DNA of 64,000 bases from Brevibacillus porteri. GTDB lineage: Bacteria; Bacillota; Bacilli; Brevibacillales; Brevibacillaceae. Below the pieces are notes generated by a model that saw nothing but the letters and a program-made list of their open reading frames with translations, did no database searches and was not told where the DNA came from. The translations under genes were made by a program, and so were the position numbers. Positions 49,814-58,873 of this stretch are shown here, piece by piece (position 1 is the first letter of the stretch; every line of letters begins with the position of its first letter). The stretch lies in assembly GCF_003013475.1 (NCBI RefSeq), contig NZ_PXZO01000021.1, forward strand, positions 1 to 64,000. Reading direction: 5' to 3'.

Positions 49814-52162
49814 ATGGGCAAGACCAAGCATGGAGGACCAATTAAGCTGGATACTTCGTGGAAGCCTTCCTTATGGGCTTCACTGATGCCGATGGGACTC
49901 GGAAAAATCAAGCCGCATCACATTCGCGATACGATGAAGGTGGCCTATGACAATCGCGATAATTTGGGCTATGCGTATCGTATTTTGACACAAGGGGTAT
50001 GTGATGGTTGTGCTCTCGGCGTATCCGGTCTCTACGATCAGACGTTGACTGGTCCTCATTTGTGCACCACGCGACTGAATGTACTGCGTCTCAATACTAT
50101 GTCTGCCATGGATGCCAAATGGTTTGAAGACGTGAATGCGCTGCGCAAGCTATCTAGCGAAGAATTGCGCAAGCTGGGAAGAATTCCATATCCACTTTCA
50201 AGAAAGCCAGGCGAAAACAAGTTCACCCGCATTAGCTGGGATGAAGCGTTAAACCGCATCGCCACAAAAATTAAAAACATCAGCCCGAAACAGCTGGCCT
50301 TTTTCTTGACCGCTCGTGGGATTACCAACGAGGTATACTACACGGCAGCTAAAATGGCTCGTTTCCTCGGAACCAACAACATCGACAACGCATCACGTAT
50401 TTGTCACTCGCCGAGTAAGACAGCACTAAAGCGTTCGGTTGGAATTGGTGCATCGAGCTGTAACTATCAGGATTGGATCGGTACCGATGTGCTCGTATTC
50501 TGGGGCTCTGTACCAGGTAACAACCAGCCTGTATCGACGAAATACATGTATGCTGCGAAAAAAGCAGGAACGAAAATCATCCTGATCAACCCGTACAGAG
50601 AGCCAGCGATGGAGAAGTACTGGATTCCATCTGTACCGGATAGTGCTTTGTTTGGAACGAAGATTGCAGACGATTTCTACCAAGTGAACATTGGCGGCGA
50701 CATTGCATTCATGAACGGCGTGATGAAGATTTGGTTCGAGATGGAGGAAGCCAAACCAGGTTCTGCGATCAATCATGAATTCATCAAGGAGCACGCGAAC
50801 GGAATCGAAGAGCTGCGCAAGCATGTGATGAATGAATCTTGGGACAAAATCATTCAATCCTCCGGTCTCAGCCGTGAGCGTATCAAAGAATTCGCGCAAC
50901 TGCTCGCCAACTCCAAAAATGGCGTATTCGTATGGAGTATGGGACTGACTCAGCACAAATTCGGTACGGACAATATTTCTCAAGTAGCCAATCTGGCTAT
51001 CCTGCGTGGATTCTTCGGTCGTAAGCACACAGGTCTCATGCCGATTCGCGGTCACTCCGGCGTACAAGGCTCCGGTGAAATGGGGGCCGATCCATTCAGC
51101 TTGCCTGGCGGCGACTTCGAAGAAAAATCGTGGGACCGCATTGAAAAGATCTGGAACTTCCCGATCCCGAAATGGCAAGGGGATATCGTGGGTATTACTT
51201 TGGAAAATGCAGTGTTGCCAGATGGACACGAGCGCAAGACCAGACTGTTCTACACGAGCGGTGGTAACTTCCTGGAGACGATGCCAGATCCGGACTTCAT
51301 GGAAAAATGCTTGGAAAGCGTAGAGCTACGTGTACATCAGGACATCATTTTCAATACATCTACGTTGGTGGACGCGAAGGAAGAAGTGATCGTTCTGCCG
51401 GCAATGACTCGTTACGAGCAGCCGGGTGGCGGAACTTCGACTAGTACAGAGCGTATGGTCTATTTCAGTGCAGAAGTCGAAGGGCCACGTATTGAAGAAG
51501 CCCGTTCGGAATGGGAGATTTACGTAGACTTGGCGGCACGGGTAAATCCAGAGAAAAAGCATCTGATGCACTTCTCCAATGCGGCTGAAATTCGCGCAGA
51601 GATCGCCCTAGCGAATCCGAACTACGACGGCATCCAGCATTTGAAAAACCGTGGAGATGTCTTCCAATGGGGTGGCGCATGGTTGTGTGAAGATGGCGTA
51701 TGCCCGACACCAGACGGACGTGCGAATCTGATCCCGATTGAGATTCCGGATTTGAACAAGCCAGAAGGCCACTTCTATGTAACGACTCGTCGGGGCAAGC
51801 AGTTCAACTCGATGGTCTATAGCAAGAAAGACCCGTTCAACAATGCGGACCGTTATGATATCCTGATCAATGCAGAGGATGCAAAAGAACTGCGCATTGC
51901 AGAAGGCGAAAATATCGTCGTTTACAATAAATATGGAACGTTCCAAGGACGGGCCAAATTCGAGGACACCAGACGCGGAAACATTCAAGTACACTGGCCG
52001 GAAGGGAACGTACTCATTCCGAAGGGTGTATACGAGACATACGCAGGTATTCCCGAATACAATACAGCCGTGAAGGTTGAAAAAGCGGACACTTTCCACG
52101 CCAACAAAGATTTGAAATACGTGGAGAGAGAAGTAGAAGATTTGGAAGTAAACGTCGGCTGA
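49814..52162 (+). CDS. FdhF/YdeP family molybdopterin oxidoreductase
   Basis: 782 aa, GAGGGGAG ribosome site. The N-terminal VCDGCALGVSGLYDQTLTGPHLCTTRL holds a CxxC (Cys63, Cys66) and further Cys as in the YdeP group, where one Fe-S cluster is expected. The active-site residue aligns at Cys197 in ASRICHSPSKTAL, the position of Sec or Cys in formate dehydrogenases. Later parts are bis-MGD-binding (ALFGTKIADDF..., TSGGNFLETMPD, TPDGRANLIP, then a C-terminal beta-barrel with RRGKQFNSMVY). It probably oxidises formate or a related substrate in the cytosol; being YdeP-like, the true substrate is not certain. Confidence 0.88.
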   Translation: MGKTKHGGPIKLDTSWKPSLWASLMPMGLGKIKPHHIRDTMKVAYDNRDNLGYAYRILTQGVCDGCALGVSGLYDQTLTGPHLCTTRLNVLRLNTMSAMDAKWFEDVNALRKLSSEELRKLGRIPYPLSRKPGENKFTRISWDEALNRIATKIKNISPKQLAFFLTARGITNEVYYTAAKMARFLGTNNIDNASRICHSPSKTALKRSVGIGASSCNYQDWIGTDVLVFWGSVPGNNQPVSTKYMYAAKKAGTKIILINPYREPAMEKYWIPSVPDSALFGTKIADDFYQVNIGGDIAFMNGVMKIWFEMEEAKPGSAINHEFIKEHANGIEELRKHVMNESWDKIIQSSGLSRERIKEFAQLLANSKNGVFVWSMGLTQHKFGTDNISQVANLAILRGFFGRKHTGLMPIRGHSGVQGSGEMGADPFSLPGGDFEEKSWDRIEKIWNFPIPKWQGDIVGITLENAVLPDGHERKTRLFYTSGGNFLETMPDPDFMEKCLESVELRVHQDIIFNTSTLVDAKEEVIVLPAMTRYEQPGGGTSTSTERMVYFSAEVEGPRIEEARSEWEIYVDLAARVNPEKKHLMHFSNAAEIRAEIALANPNYDGIQHLKNRGDVFQWGGAWLCEDGVCPTPDGRANLIPIEIPDLNKPEGHFYVTTRRGKQFNSMVYSKKDPFNNADRYDILINAEDAKELRIAEGENIVVYNKYGTFQGRAKFEDTRRGNIQVHWPEGNVLIPKGVYETYAGIPEYNTAVKVEKADTFHANKDLKYVEREVEDLEVNVG

Positions 52163-52204
52163 CGAGCTGTAGCAATGGGTGGTCAAGATTAGGAGGAACA
52201 AGCC

Positions 52205-53464
52205 ATGCGTTTTTCGCGACAAACACTCTCGGTTGAAGAAGCGATGAGCAAGCTGTTGGCAAAATTGCTGACAGGGAGAACGGAACAAGTGCAGATCGAG
52301 GAGGCATACGGGCGGATACTGGCCTCTGATCTATGTGCAACATATGATTTGCCGCACTTTGACCGATCGCCGCTGGATGGGTTTGCCGTGAGAGCTGCGG
52401 ATACGGTTGGGGCCTCCGTTGACCACCCGATTACGCTAACAGTGCTAGAGACGGTTGCGGCCGGGCAAGTACCTACTAGAGAATTGAAAAAGGGCTACGC
52501 TACGCGGATCATGACAGGAGCGATGATGCCTGCGGGTGCGGATGCGGTCATCATGTTTGAGCAAACGTACAACCCAGCCGAAGAGGCGGATACTGTACGG
52601 CTCAAGCGTGAGATGAAGCCTGGGGAAAATGTATCGCGTCGCGGTGAAGAGATGGCCGCAGGAACGATCATTGCCAAGGCGGGCGAGCGGATTAACGCAG
52701 GTACTCTCGCCAGTTTGGCTACGTTTGGCTATTCGCAGGTTGAGGTGTTCTGCAAGCCGCGTGTCGGTCTGATTTCGACTGGAAGCGAGCTGCTGGAGAT
52801 TGATCAGCCGCTTGCTCCAGGCAAAATTCGCAACAGTAATACGGTGATGCTGACTGCCTTGATTGCCGAGGCAGGGGGCATCCCTGTTTCGTTTTCAAGG
52901 CTGCCGGACGATTTGTCGGTGGCAAAGACGAAAATCAATGAATGCTTGCAGGGCGTGGATCTGGTCATTTCAAGCGGCGGTGTGTCCGTTGGGGATTTTG
53001 ATGTGATCGCGGCATTAGTGGATGAGCCTGAGGTGGAGCTTCTGTTCAACCGGATCGCGATACGTCCGGGAAGTCCGACAACAGCGATGATCATGGAAGG
53101 CAAGCCTTTTATTGCCCTATCAGGTAATCCGGGTGCCTGTTTTCTCGGATTTGAGTTATTTGCGCGAACAGCGATTCGGCGCATCTCGGGAGAAGCCCAT
53201 GTAGTGCAACAGGTGATTAAGGCGAGACTTGGCGTCGATTATACGAAGCCTTGTCCATACCCGCGTTACCTGCGAGGGAAGCTCCTTGAAAAAGACGGGG
53301 TTTTGCACGCGATCCCTGATTTTAATGAAAAGGCAGGGAATCTGGGGACGTTGAAGGACAGCGAATGCTTTATGATCATACCAGCCGGGGGAAGCGGGCA
53401 AAAAGCAGGAGAGCTGGTTGATGTTCTCACGCATACCGCCCCAACCTGGAGAAGAGAGGGATAG
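52205..53464 (+). CDS. moeA: molybdopterin molybdenumtransferase
   Basis: 419 aa, AGGAGG ribosome site. MoeA inserts molybdenum into adenylylated molybdopterin. Seen: SVEEAMSKLLAKLL start, DLPHFDRSPLDGFAVRA, RIMTGAMMPAGADAVIMFEQT, the MoCF-binding domain with GLISTGSEL, NSNTVML and ISSGGVSVGDFD, and PGSPTTAMIMEGKPFIALSGNPGACFLGFELF. The C-terminal beta domain is complete. Four bases separate it from mobB. Cofactor maker for the oxidoreductase just upstream. Confidence 0.95.
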   Translation: MRFSRQTLSVEEAMSKLLAKLLTGRTEQVQIEEAYGRILASDLCATYDLPHFDRSPLDGFAVRAADTVGASVDHPITLTVLETVAAGQVPTRELKKGYATRIMTGAMMPAGADAVIMFEQTYNPAEEADTVRLKREMKPGENVSRRGEEMAAGTIIAKAGERINAGTLASLATFGYSQVEVFCKPRVGLISTGSELLEIDQPLAPGKIRNSNTVMLTALIAEAGGIPVSFSRLPDDLSVAKTKINECLQGVDLVISSGGVSVGDFDVIAALVDEPEVELLFNRIAIRPGSPTTAMIMEGKPFIALSGNPGACFLGFELFARTAIRRISGEAHVVQQVIKARLGVDYTKPCPYPRYLRGKLLEKDGVLHAIPDFNEKAGNLGTLKDSECFMIIPAGGSGQKAGELVDVLTHTAPTWRREG

Positions 53465-53467
53465 CGA

Positions 53468-53983
53468 ATGGTTAAGCCACCTTGTGTTTTGCAGATTGTT
53501 GGTTATTCGAACAGTGGCAAGACGACGCTGCTCACCAAGCTCATTCCGATCCTCGAAAAGGCAGGGATAAGAGTCGGGGTCATCAAGCATGACGGGGGAC
53601 ATGATTTTGAGTGGGATCAGCCAGGGAAGGACACCTGGCGTTATCGTGAAGCCGGGGCATCGCTTGTTGCTATCACTTCGAAAACGAAGACAGCCATCGT
53701 GGAGCAAAAGCCGCAGGAGTTGTCCGTCCTTATCCAGCGCTTAGCAGACGCCGGGGCCCAGCTCGTTTTGGTAGAAGGCTTCAAGCGTGAAGGTTATCCC
53801 AAGCTCGTCCTGCTTCGCAGGCCTGAAGATCAGGAGCTTTTATCGACCGTTACTCATCTGGTAGGGATCGTAGGTTGGTCAGACAATCGTCAGCCGGGGT
53901 TGCCATTTTTCGATATTAATGACATAGACAACTTGGCCACGTTTGTAAGGGAACGGGTATCCGTTTGGTATTGTCAAAACTGA
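53468..53983 (+). CDS. mobB: molybdopterin-guanine dinucleotide biosynthesis protein B
   Basis: 171 aa P-loop GTP-binding protein: QIVGYSNSGKTTLLTKLIPIL, IKHDGGHDFEWDQPGKDTWRYREAGA and LVLVEGFKREGYPKLVLLR. MobB assists MobA in attaching GMP to the cofactor. Starts four bases after moeA, so co-translated; a terminator follows. Confidence 0.93.
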   Translation: MVKPPCVLQIVGYSNSGKTTLLTKLIPILEKAGIRVGVIKHDGGHDFEWDQPGKDTWRYREAGASLVAITSKTKTAIVEQKPQELSVLIQRLADAGAQLVLVEGFKREGYPKLVLLRRPEDQELLSTVTHLVGIVGWSDNRQPGLPFFDINDIDNLATFVRERVSVWYCQN

Positions 53984-53996
53984 TTAGAATAATTGA

Positions 53997-54029
53997 GATC
54001 ATTCCAGCTTGGTTGGGATGATCTTTTTT
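53997..54029 (+). terminator. intrinsic terminator
   Basis: AGATCATTCCA / TGGGATGATCT stem followed by seven T; ends the molybdenum operon. Confidence 0.8.
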
Positions 54030-54117
54030 TGTAGAACTTGCTGGCAGATTATCCATGTAATGAAAGATGTGGTAATGTAAATAAAAAATCGGCAAGAAAT
54101 GATAAGGAGCAAAGAAC

Positions 54118-54606
54118 ATGAAATGCCCTCACTGTAACGAAGAATTAAATGAACTTCCTTTCTGTTACGGAATGGAAGCACCACATTATTTTTACATGGT
54201 ACCAGAAGAGAAAAGAACAGAATTAATCAGAGACTTTTGTGTAATAGATGAACAGCATTTCTTTATTAGAGGACACATTGAAATACCAATAATGGATACA
54301 GATGAGAAATTTATATGGAGTGTTTGGGTTTCTCTTAGTGAAGAAAACTTTTTGAAATCGAATGAATTGCTGCACGTAGAAGGAAGGGAGAATGAAAAAC
54401 CTTATTTTGGTTGGTTATCGACTGAACTTTCCATCTATCCAGAAACTACCCTATCCTTAAAGACATTGGTACATACACAAGAAGTTGGTGCGGTTCCATT
54501 AATAGAAGTAGAACAAACGAGTCATCCACTTGCAGTTGAACAAAGAGAAGGAATTACAATGGATAGAGTGAAAGAAATTGCTCATTTAATCCATCATACT
54601 GAGTAA
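54118..54606 (+). CDS. DUF2199 protein
   Basis: 162 aa, AAGGAG ribosome site. N-terminal MKCPHCNEELNELPFCYGMEAP, with CPxC that may bind zinc, then the DUF2199 core (FFIRGHIEIPIMDTDEKFIWSVWVSLSEENF, then FGWLSTELSIYPETTLSLKTLVHTQEVGAVPLIEVE). More AT-rich than its neighbours, which hints at later arrival. Often annotated as immunity or unknown protein; role not known. Confidence 0.8.
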   Translation: MKCPHCNEELNELPFCYGMEAPHYFYMVPEEKRTELIRDFCVIDEQHFFIRGHIEIPIMDTDEKFIWSVWVSLSEENFLKSNELLHVEGRENEKPYFGWLSTELSIYPETTLSLKTLVHTQEVGAVPLIEVEQTSHPLAVEQREGITMDRVKEIAHLIHHTE

Positions 54607-54700
54607 ATGGATTGCTTCAATCTGATAGTTTTGGACGTATATATTCACTCCAATGGCTGATAAACTTGCAGCATATTTCAAAATAATAGGAGTGATAACA

Positions 54701-55237
54701 ATGGATGGAGTGCGTTACAAAATTAGAGAAGTATTGGATAAGAGCAAGATTGAGGCATTTTTGCAGCAAGCTAGAATCGGACATCTTGGAATGGTCGATG
54801 GTCATTTGCCGTATGTTGTTCCGCTCAATTTTGTCTGGACAAACGGGAAGCTATATTTCCATGGGGCCACCGGCGGGAGAAGAAATCAGGTTATGGATGC
54901 GAATCCAGAGGTCTGTTTTACGGTTTGTGAAGAATATGGAACGATTACTGATCCGGTGCCAGCTAAGACGGACACAGCGTATATGAGTGTAATGATTTTT
55001 GGCAAGGCACAGCCTATAGTCGATCTGGATGAAGCTACACACATGTTGCAAGAAATGATGAATAAGTATGTACCTGGCTACTTCAATCGGCCTTTACCCA
55101 AGCAGCACGTAGACAAATACCGTTCAGCAGTATTCGGTGGTCCGGTTCAGGTGTATCGAATAGATCCAGATCATATCACTGCGAAAGAAAATCCAATGGA
55201 AGAAGAAAAAATGTTCAAACCGGGTAAAACTGTGTAA
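54701..55237 (+). CDS. pyridoxamine 5'-phosphate oxidase family / NimA-like flavoprotein
   Basis: 178 aa from the ATG after AGGAGTG. FMN split-barrel: IEAFLQQARIGHLGMVDGHLPYVVPLNFVWTNGKLYFHGATGGRRNQVMDANPEVCFTV is the signature of NimA-type FMN proteins (PF12900). They reduce nitro compounds or bind heme/FMN. Function unassigned. It shares the strand with the DUF2199 gene but has its own ribosome site, and a terminator follows. Confidence 0.82.
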   Translation: MDGVRYKIREVLDKSKIEAFLQQARIGHLGMVDGHLPYVVPLNFVWTNGKLYFHGATGGRRNQVMDANPEVCFTVCEEYGTITDPVPAKTDTAYMSVMIFGKAQPIVDLDEATHMLQEMMNKYVPGYFNRPLPKQHVDKYRSAVFGGPVQVYRIDPDHITAKENPMEEEKMFKPGKTV

Positions 55238-55253
55238 ATGCATTTGTAAAAAC

Positions 55254-55289
55254 ATGAATGCTGCCGTTATTTATGCGGCAGCATTTTGC
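55254..55289. terminator. bidirectional intrinsic terminator
   Basis: AATGCTGCCG / CGGCAGCATT stem between convergent genes; overlaps the 3' end of the MocR gene. Confidence 0.8.
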
Positions 55290-56727
55290 ATGATGAACGC
55301 CGTGTAATCTCCGCAAGACGAAGAATGCCTTCTTCAATGGTTGATTCATCTACTTTAGCAAAACCCAGCACCCATCCTTTTCGATCGCTTTTCAAACAAT
55401 ACTTGCTAAGTGGATAAACACGGATTCCTTTTTCGAGTGCTAGGTTCGTCTCGGCTTCTTCGACAAACGATTTATCAGCTTCAAGAAGGATATGCAACCC
55501 CGTTTCTACGCCGCTTAGTGTGAAATGTTCGCCGAGACCTGTCGTGATGATGGCCTTTGTCATGGCTTCATGTCTGCGCCGATATACATTTCGAACTCGT
55601 CTCATATGGCGCATGAAATGACCATGCTCAATAAAATGAGTAAGCGTTAATTGTTCCATAATCGGAAGATGACGATAGGTTAATTCATGGACTTGGACGA
55701 GCTGACGAATGGCTTCTTTGGGACCAATGATTGCCGATATTCGAATACCAGGAGCAATCATTTTGGAAAAACTCATCATATACAGCGTGTTCTGAGGTCG
55801 CTGACTGAACAAGGTTGGAAGTGGGTCGCCGCGATAGCGAAATTCGCTGTCGTAATCATCCTCAACAATCCAAAACTGCTGCTCGGCAGCCATGTGTAAC
55901 AATTGTTGCCTGCGAGGTTCCGACATAATGACTCCAACCGCACACTGGTGCGATGGCGTAACATAGACAAGCTTGGACCCCGGATGAATATGGTCTACGC
56001 ATAACCCGTACTCGTCAACTGGAACGGAGACAACTTGCATACGCCTATACTTCATTGCCATCCAAGCAGCAGGGAAGCCAGGATCTTCAACAGAAACGGT
56101 ATCTCCTTCCTGTAAAAGGGCTTGGGCGATCAAATCAATGCTATGTTGGGCGCCTGAGGTTAACATGATTTGATCGATAGTTACATGAACGCCCCGTTCA
56201 AGTGACAAATATCGTTGGATCTGTTCACGTAGCGGTTGGTATCCATAGGCATTGCCATAAGCCCAACTGTCCAGATTCGTTTCTGTGGAAGCTTGTAAAA
56301 ACGAACGTCTCCAATTCTTTTGAAAATGTTCGTCTAAATATGGCTCATGGGGACTGAAATCGATCTCAACCTTTCGACTATCTTTGTCTCCGAACCAACC
56401 GTGCAAATGACCGATTGTAGCGTTTAATAAAGGCAATTCGGGGGGGACAGGTCCTTCGGTCGCAACATCCTCTGATGGACGCGTTGCATACGTCCATTCG
56501 CTCACTCTAGTCCCGCCGCGACGTGAGGTTACCGTGTATCCGCGGCTGAATAACTCCTCATAAACAATCTGTATGGTGGAACGGGAAACGCCAATTAAAG
56601 AAGCGAGTTCGCGGGAGGGGAGCAGCAATTCACCTGGCTGCCATTTTCCAGTGGTAATATTATGGATCGCTTGGTCCAGCAGTTGCTGCCAGATTGGACG
56701 CTCGTCATCTCGGTTTACTGTTAGCAT
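55267..56727 (-). CDS. MocR/GntR-type regulator with aminotransferase domain
   Basis: 486 aa. An N-terminal GntR winged helix (RPIWQQLLDQAIHNITTGKWQPGELLLPSRELASLIGVSRSTIQIVYEELFSRGYT) is joined by a linker to a fold-type I aminotransferase-like domain. LTSGAQHSIDLIAQALLQEGDTVSVEDPGFP, VTPSHQCAVGVIMS and the PLP Lys in MSFSKMIAPGIRI are present. Such regulators (PdxR, GabR and others) sense PLP or amino compounds and usually control a nearby gene; hmp is divergent. An ATGATAG-N14-CTATCAT palindrome lies just upstream. Confidence 0.9.
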   Translation of the reverse strand: MLTVNRDDERPIWQQLLDQAIHNITTGKWQPGELLLPSRELASLIGVSRSTIQIVYEELFSRGYTVTSRRGGTRVSEWTYATRPSEDVATEGPVPPELPLLNATIGHLHGWFGDKDSRKVEIDFSPHEPYLDEHFQKNWRRSFLQASTETNLDSWAYGNAYGYQPLREQIQRYLSLERGVHVTIDQIMLTSGAQHSIDLIAQALLQEGDTVSVEDPGFPAAWMAMKYRRMQVVSVPVDEYGLCVDHIHPGSKLVYVTPSHQCAVGVIMSEPRRQQLLHMAAEQQFWIVEDDYDSEFRYRGDPLPTLFSQRPQNTLYMMSFSKMIAPGIRISAIIGPKEAIRQLVQVHELTYRHLPIMEQLTLTHFIEHGHFMRHMRRVRNVYRRRHEAMTKAIITTGLGEHFTLSGVETGLHILLEADKSFVEEAETNLALEKGIRVYPLSKYCLKSDRKGWVLGFAKVDESTIEEGILRLAEITRRSSCKMLPHK

Positions 56728-56754
56728 TCATTCACCTTCAGTGTTTTTGTTGGA

Positions 56755-56782
56755 ATGATAGATTTGGCTGATATGCTATCAT
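56755..56782. promoter_or_regulatory. candidate MocR operator
   Basis: Perfect inverted repeat ATGATAG-N14-CTATCAT, 28 bases before the regulator start. Confidence 0.45.
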
Positions 56783-56868
56783 GGCAATCGTTTCTTTTGC
56801 AACAAGAGAGTTGGGGGACGACTTTTTCTTATGGTCTTTTGCAGTTGTCACAAATCGTTTCTATTTCC

Positions 56869-56884
56869 TGTGACCAGAATCACA
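56869..56884 (+). promoter_or_regulatory. Crp/Fnr box before hmp
   Basis: TGTGA-CCAGAA-TCACA, a perfect palindrome of Crp/Fnr type, 69 bases before hmp. The Crp/Fnr-type gene on the far side of hmp is a natural candidate to bind it. Confidence 0.65.
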
Positions 56885-56952
56885 TGTGTAATTCTGAACC
56901 TCCCGTACACTTGAAATATAGAAAGAACGAAGCACTTCAAGGAGGTTCTACG

Positions 56953-58170
56953 ATGTTAAGCCCAAAAACCATTGAAATCATAAAATCAACCGTTCCTGTG
57001 CTAGAGGTACACGGAACTGCCATTACAAAACGTTTTTATCAAATGATGTTTGCTAAGCACCCTGAGCTTCTCAATATTTTCAACCACGCCAATCAAAAGC
57101 AGGGAAGACAGCAAACAGCTCTGGCAAATGCGGTGTATGCTGCGGCTTTGTATATTGATAAGCTGGAAACGATTTTGCCTGTAGTGAAGCAGATTGGACA
57201 CAAGCATCGCAGCCTGGGAGTGAAGGCTGAACACTACCCAATCGTCGGGGAAAACCTGCTTGCTGCGATCAAAGACGTACTTGGCGATGCCGCTACAGAC
57301 GAGATTTTACAAGCATGGGCGGAAGCGTATGGCGTCATTGCGGATGCTTTTATTGGTGTAGAACATGAAATGTATGAAGAGGCGAGCGGGCAGCCTGGAG
57401 GATGGGTAGATTTCAGAGAGTTTATCGTCCAGCGCAAGGTGAAGGAAAGCGACGTGATCACTTCCTTTTATCTGGTTCCGGCGGATGGCCAATCGATTTC
57501 CAGCTATGAGCCAGGGCAGTATGTCAGCGTCAAGGTAGAATTACCGGGCGAGCAATTTACGCACATTCGCCAGTACAGTCTCTCAGATGCGCCAGGGAAT
57601 GCGTACTACCGCATTTCTGTCAAACGCGAGGACGCGATGCAAGATAAGCCAGCAGGAAAAGTATCCGTTTATTTGTCAGAGGAAGTGAAGGAAGGAGATA
57701 GCCTGCAGCTGTCTGCTCCGGCTGGAGATTTTACCTTACAGCAAGAGGACAGCCGTCCGGTTGTGCTGCTCAGTGGTGGTGTAGGATTGACCCCCATGAT
57801 CAGCATGCTAAACACACTGATCAAATCGGGAACAGACCGTCCGATCACCTTCATTCACGCAGTCAAAAACGGAAATGTGCATGCCATGAAGCCGGCAGTA
57901 GAGGAGCTGGCCGCAAAACATCCGCAGCTCTCTGTTCACTGGTGCTATACACAGCCGACCGAGCAAGATCGAGTGAACGGTGCATATCAAAAAGAAGGCT
58001 ATATCGACTTGCCGTGGCTGCAAAAGGTCATCGATACAAAAGAGGCAAGCTACTATTTCTGTGGTCCAATTCCATTCATGAAGACGATCAACGGTGCTCT
58101 GTTGGAATGGGGAGTGCCAGCTGACGATATTCATTTTGAGTTTTTTGGTCCGGCAGCGACCTTGGCATAA
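56953..58170 (+). CDS. hmp: flavohemoglobin, nitric oxide dioxygenase
   Basis: 405 aa, usual length. A globin domain (1-140, proximal His in KQIGHKHRSLGV) is joined to a ferredoxin-reductase-like domain with FAD motif IRQYSLSDAPG and NAD motifs LLSGGVGLTPMISML and YYFCGPIPFMKT. It turns NO and O2 into nitrate and protects against nitrosative stress. AGGAGG ribosome site; in-frame codons upstream of the chosen ATG are not convincing. Possibly controlled by the Crp/Fnr box and by the MocR-type neighbour. Confidence 0.95.
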   Translation: MLSPKTIEIIKSTVPVLEVHGTAITKRFYQMMFAKHPELLNIFNHANQKQGRQQTALANAVYAAALYIDKLETILPVVKQIGHKHRSLGVKAEHYPIVGENLLAAIKDVLGDAATDEILQAWAEAYGVIADAFIGVEHEMYEEASGQPGGWVDFREFIVQRKVKESDVITSFYLVPADGQSISSYEPGQYVSVKVELPGEQFTHIRQYSLSDAPGNAYYRISVKREDAMQDKPAGKVSVYLSEEVKEGDSLQLSAPAGDFTLQQEDSRPVVLLSGGVGLTPMISMLNTLIKSGTDRPITFIHAVKNGNVHAMKPAVEELAAKHPQLSVHWCYTQPTEQDRVNGAYQKEGYIDLPWLQKVIDTKEASYYFCGPIPFMKTINGALLEWGVPADDIHFEFFGPAATLA

Positions 58171-58182
58171 AGAGTCTCTCAC

Positions 58183-58226
58183 GAAAAAAAGCGCAAGCTT
58201 ACTCGCGATTCGCAGCTTGAGCGCGC
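58183..58226 (-). terminator. terminator of Crp/Fnr gene
   Basis: GCTCAAGCT / AAGCTTGCGC stem followed by seven T on the minus strand. Confidence 0.65.
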
Positions 58227-58708
58227 AGCAACCGATTTACCGTCTCGCGGCGAAGCCCGATGAGCTGACCGATTTCATCCTGAGTCAGCAAGTCTGAAAG
58301 CGAGGCGACAGGAATGAATGTCTGAAACCAAAGCTGGAGCTTGCGCAGCTTTTCAGCAGGAGAGACTTCGGTCAGTTGGTCGATACGCTGCTGCATCATC
58401 CGCAGCTTCCCTTGCAGCTGTAGCGCGATATCACGACACTTTTCAGGATTGTCATCCAGACGGCGATACCAATCCGGGGCAGACAACACTTCGACCTCAC
58501 AGGTCACGAGAGCGATTGCTGTCCCGTAATAGGGATTCGGGCTCATCAACGAATGATGCGGGATGATCTCATCCGGAACGATGATGTTGACCAGCGTCAA
58601 TGCTCCGTCTGCATGTACCCGAACGATTTTTAACAGACCGCTCTTCAAATGATAGAGCGGTCCAGATTCTCCTTGTCGAAACAGGACTTCTCCCTTGTGC
58701 AGGATCAT
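58199..58708 (-). CDS. short Crp/Fnr family regulator
   Basis: 169 aa, clearly shorter than the usual 220-230. The nucleotide-binding-like barrel starts directly at GEVLFRQGESGPLYHLKSGLLKIVRV, so its first strands are absent, and the C-terminus ends in the recognition helix (LTQDEIGQLIGLRRETVNRLLRAQ) without the wing. It may be a compact member or a worn copy. It is convergent with hmp, upstream of which lies a perfect Crp/Fnr box, so it may sense NO or O2. No Fe-S cysteine cluster is seen. Confidence 0.8.
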   Translation of the reverse strand: MILHKGEVLFRQGESGPLYHLKSGLLKIVRVHADGALTLVNIIVPDEIIPHHSLMSPNPYYGTAIALVTCEVEVLSAPDWYRRLDDNPEKCRDIALQLQGKLRMMQQRIDQLTEVSPAEKLRKLQLWFQTFIPVASLSDLLTQDEIGQLIGLRRETVNRLLRAQAANRE

Positions 58709-58873
58709 GGGTTTCTCCTCGATTCTCTACGTTTTTCTCTAGCAATTATAGCAAGCTCGGCAGGAGGAAGTAAGCAAGTGTAAAAAGCAGTTTGCCGCTT
58801 TTTTAGGCTTGCTACAGCAAGGATGCCTTTTGCTATAATGGGGAAATCACAGCTAGATAAAGGGAGTTGTCTG

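Noticed and set aside
50390..50410. Selenocysteine at the oxidoreductase active site
   Set aside because: The aligned codon is TGT (Cys197) and there is no in-frame TGA in the gene.
50426..51229. 267-codon open frame on the minus strand
   Set aside because: Opposite the molybdopterin oxidoreductase; no start signal.
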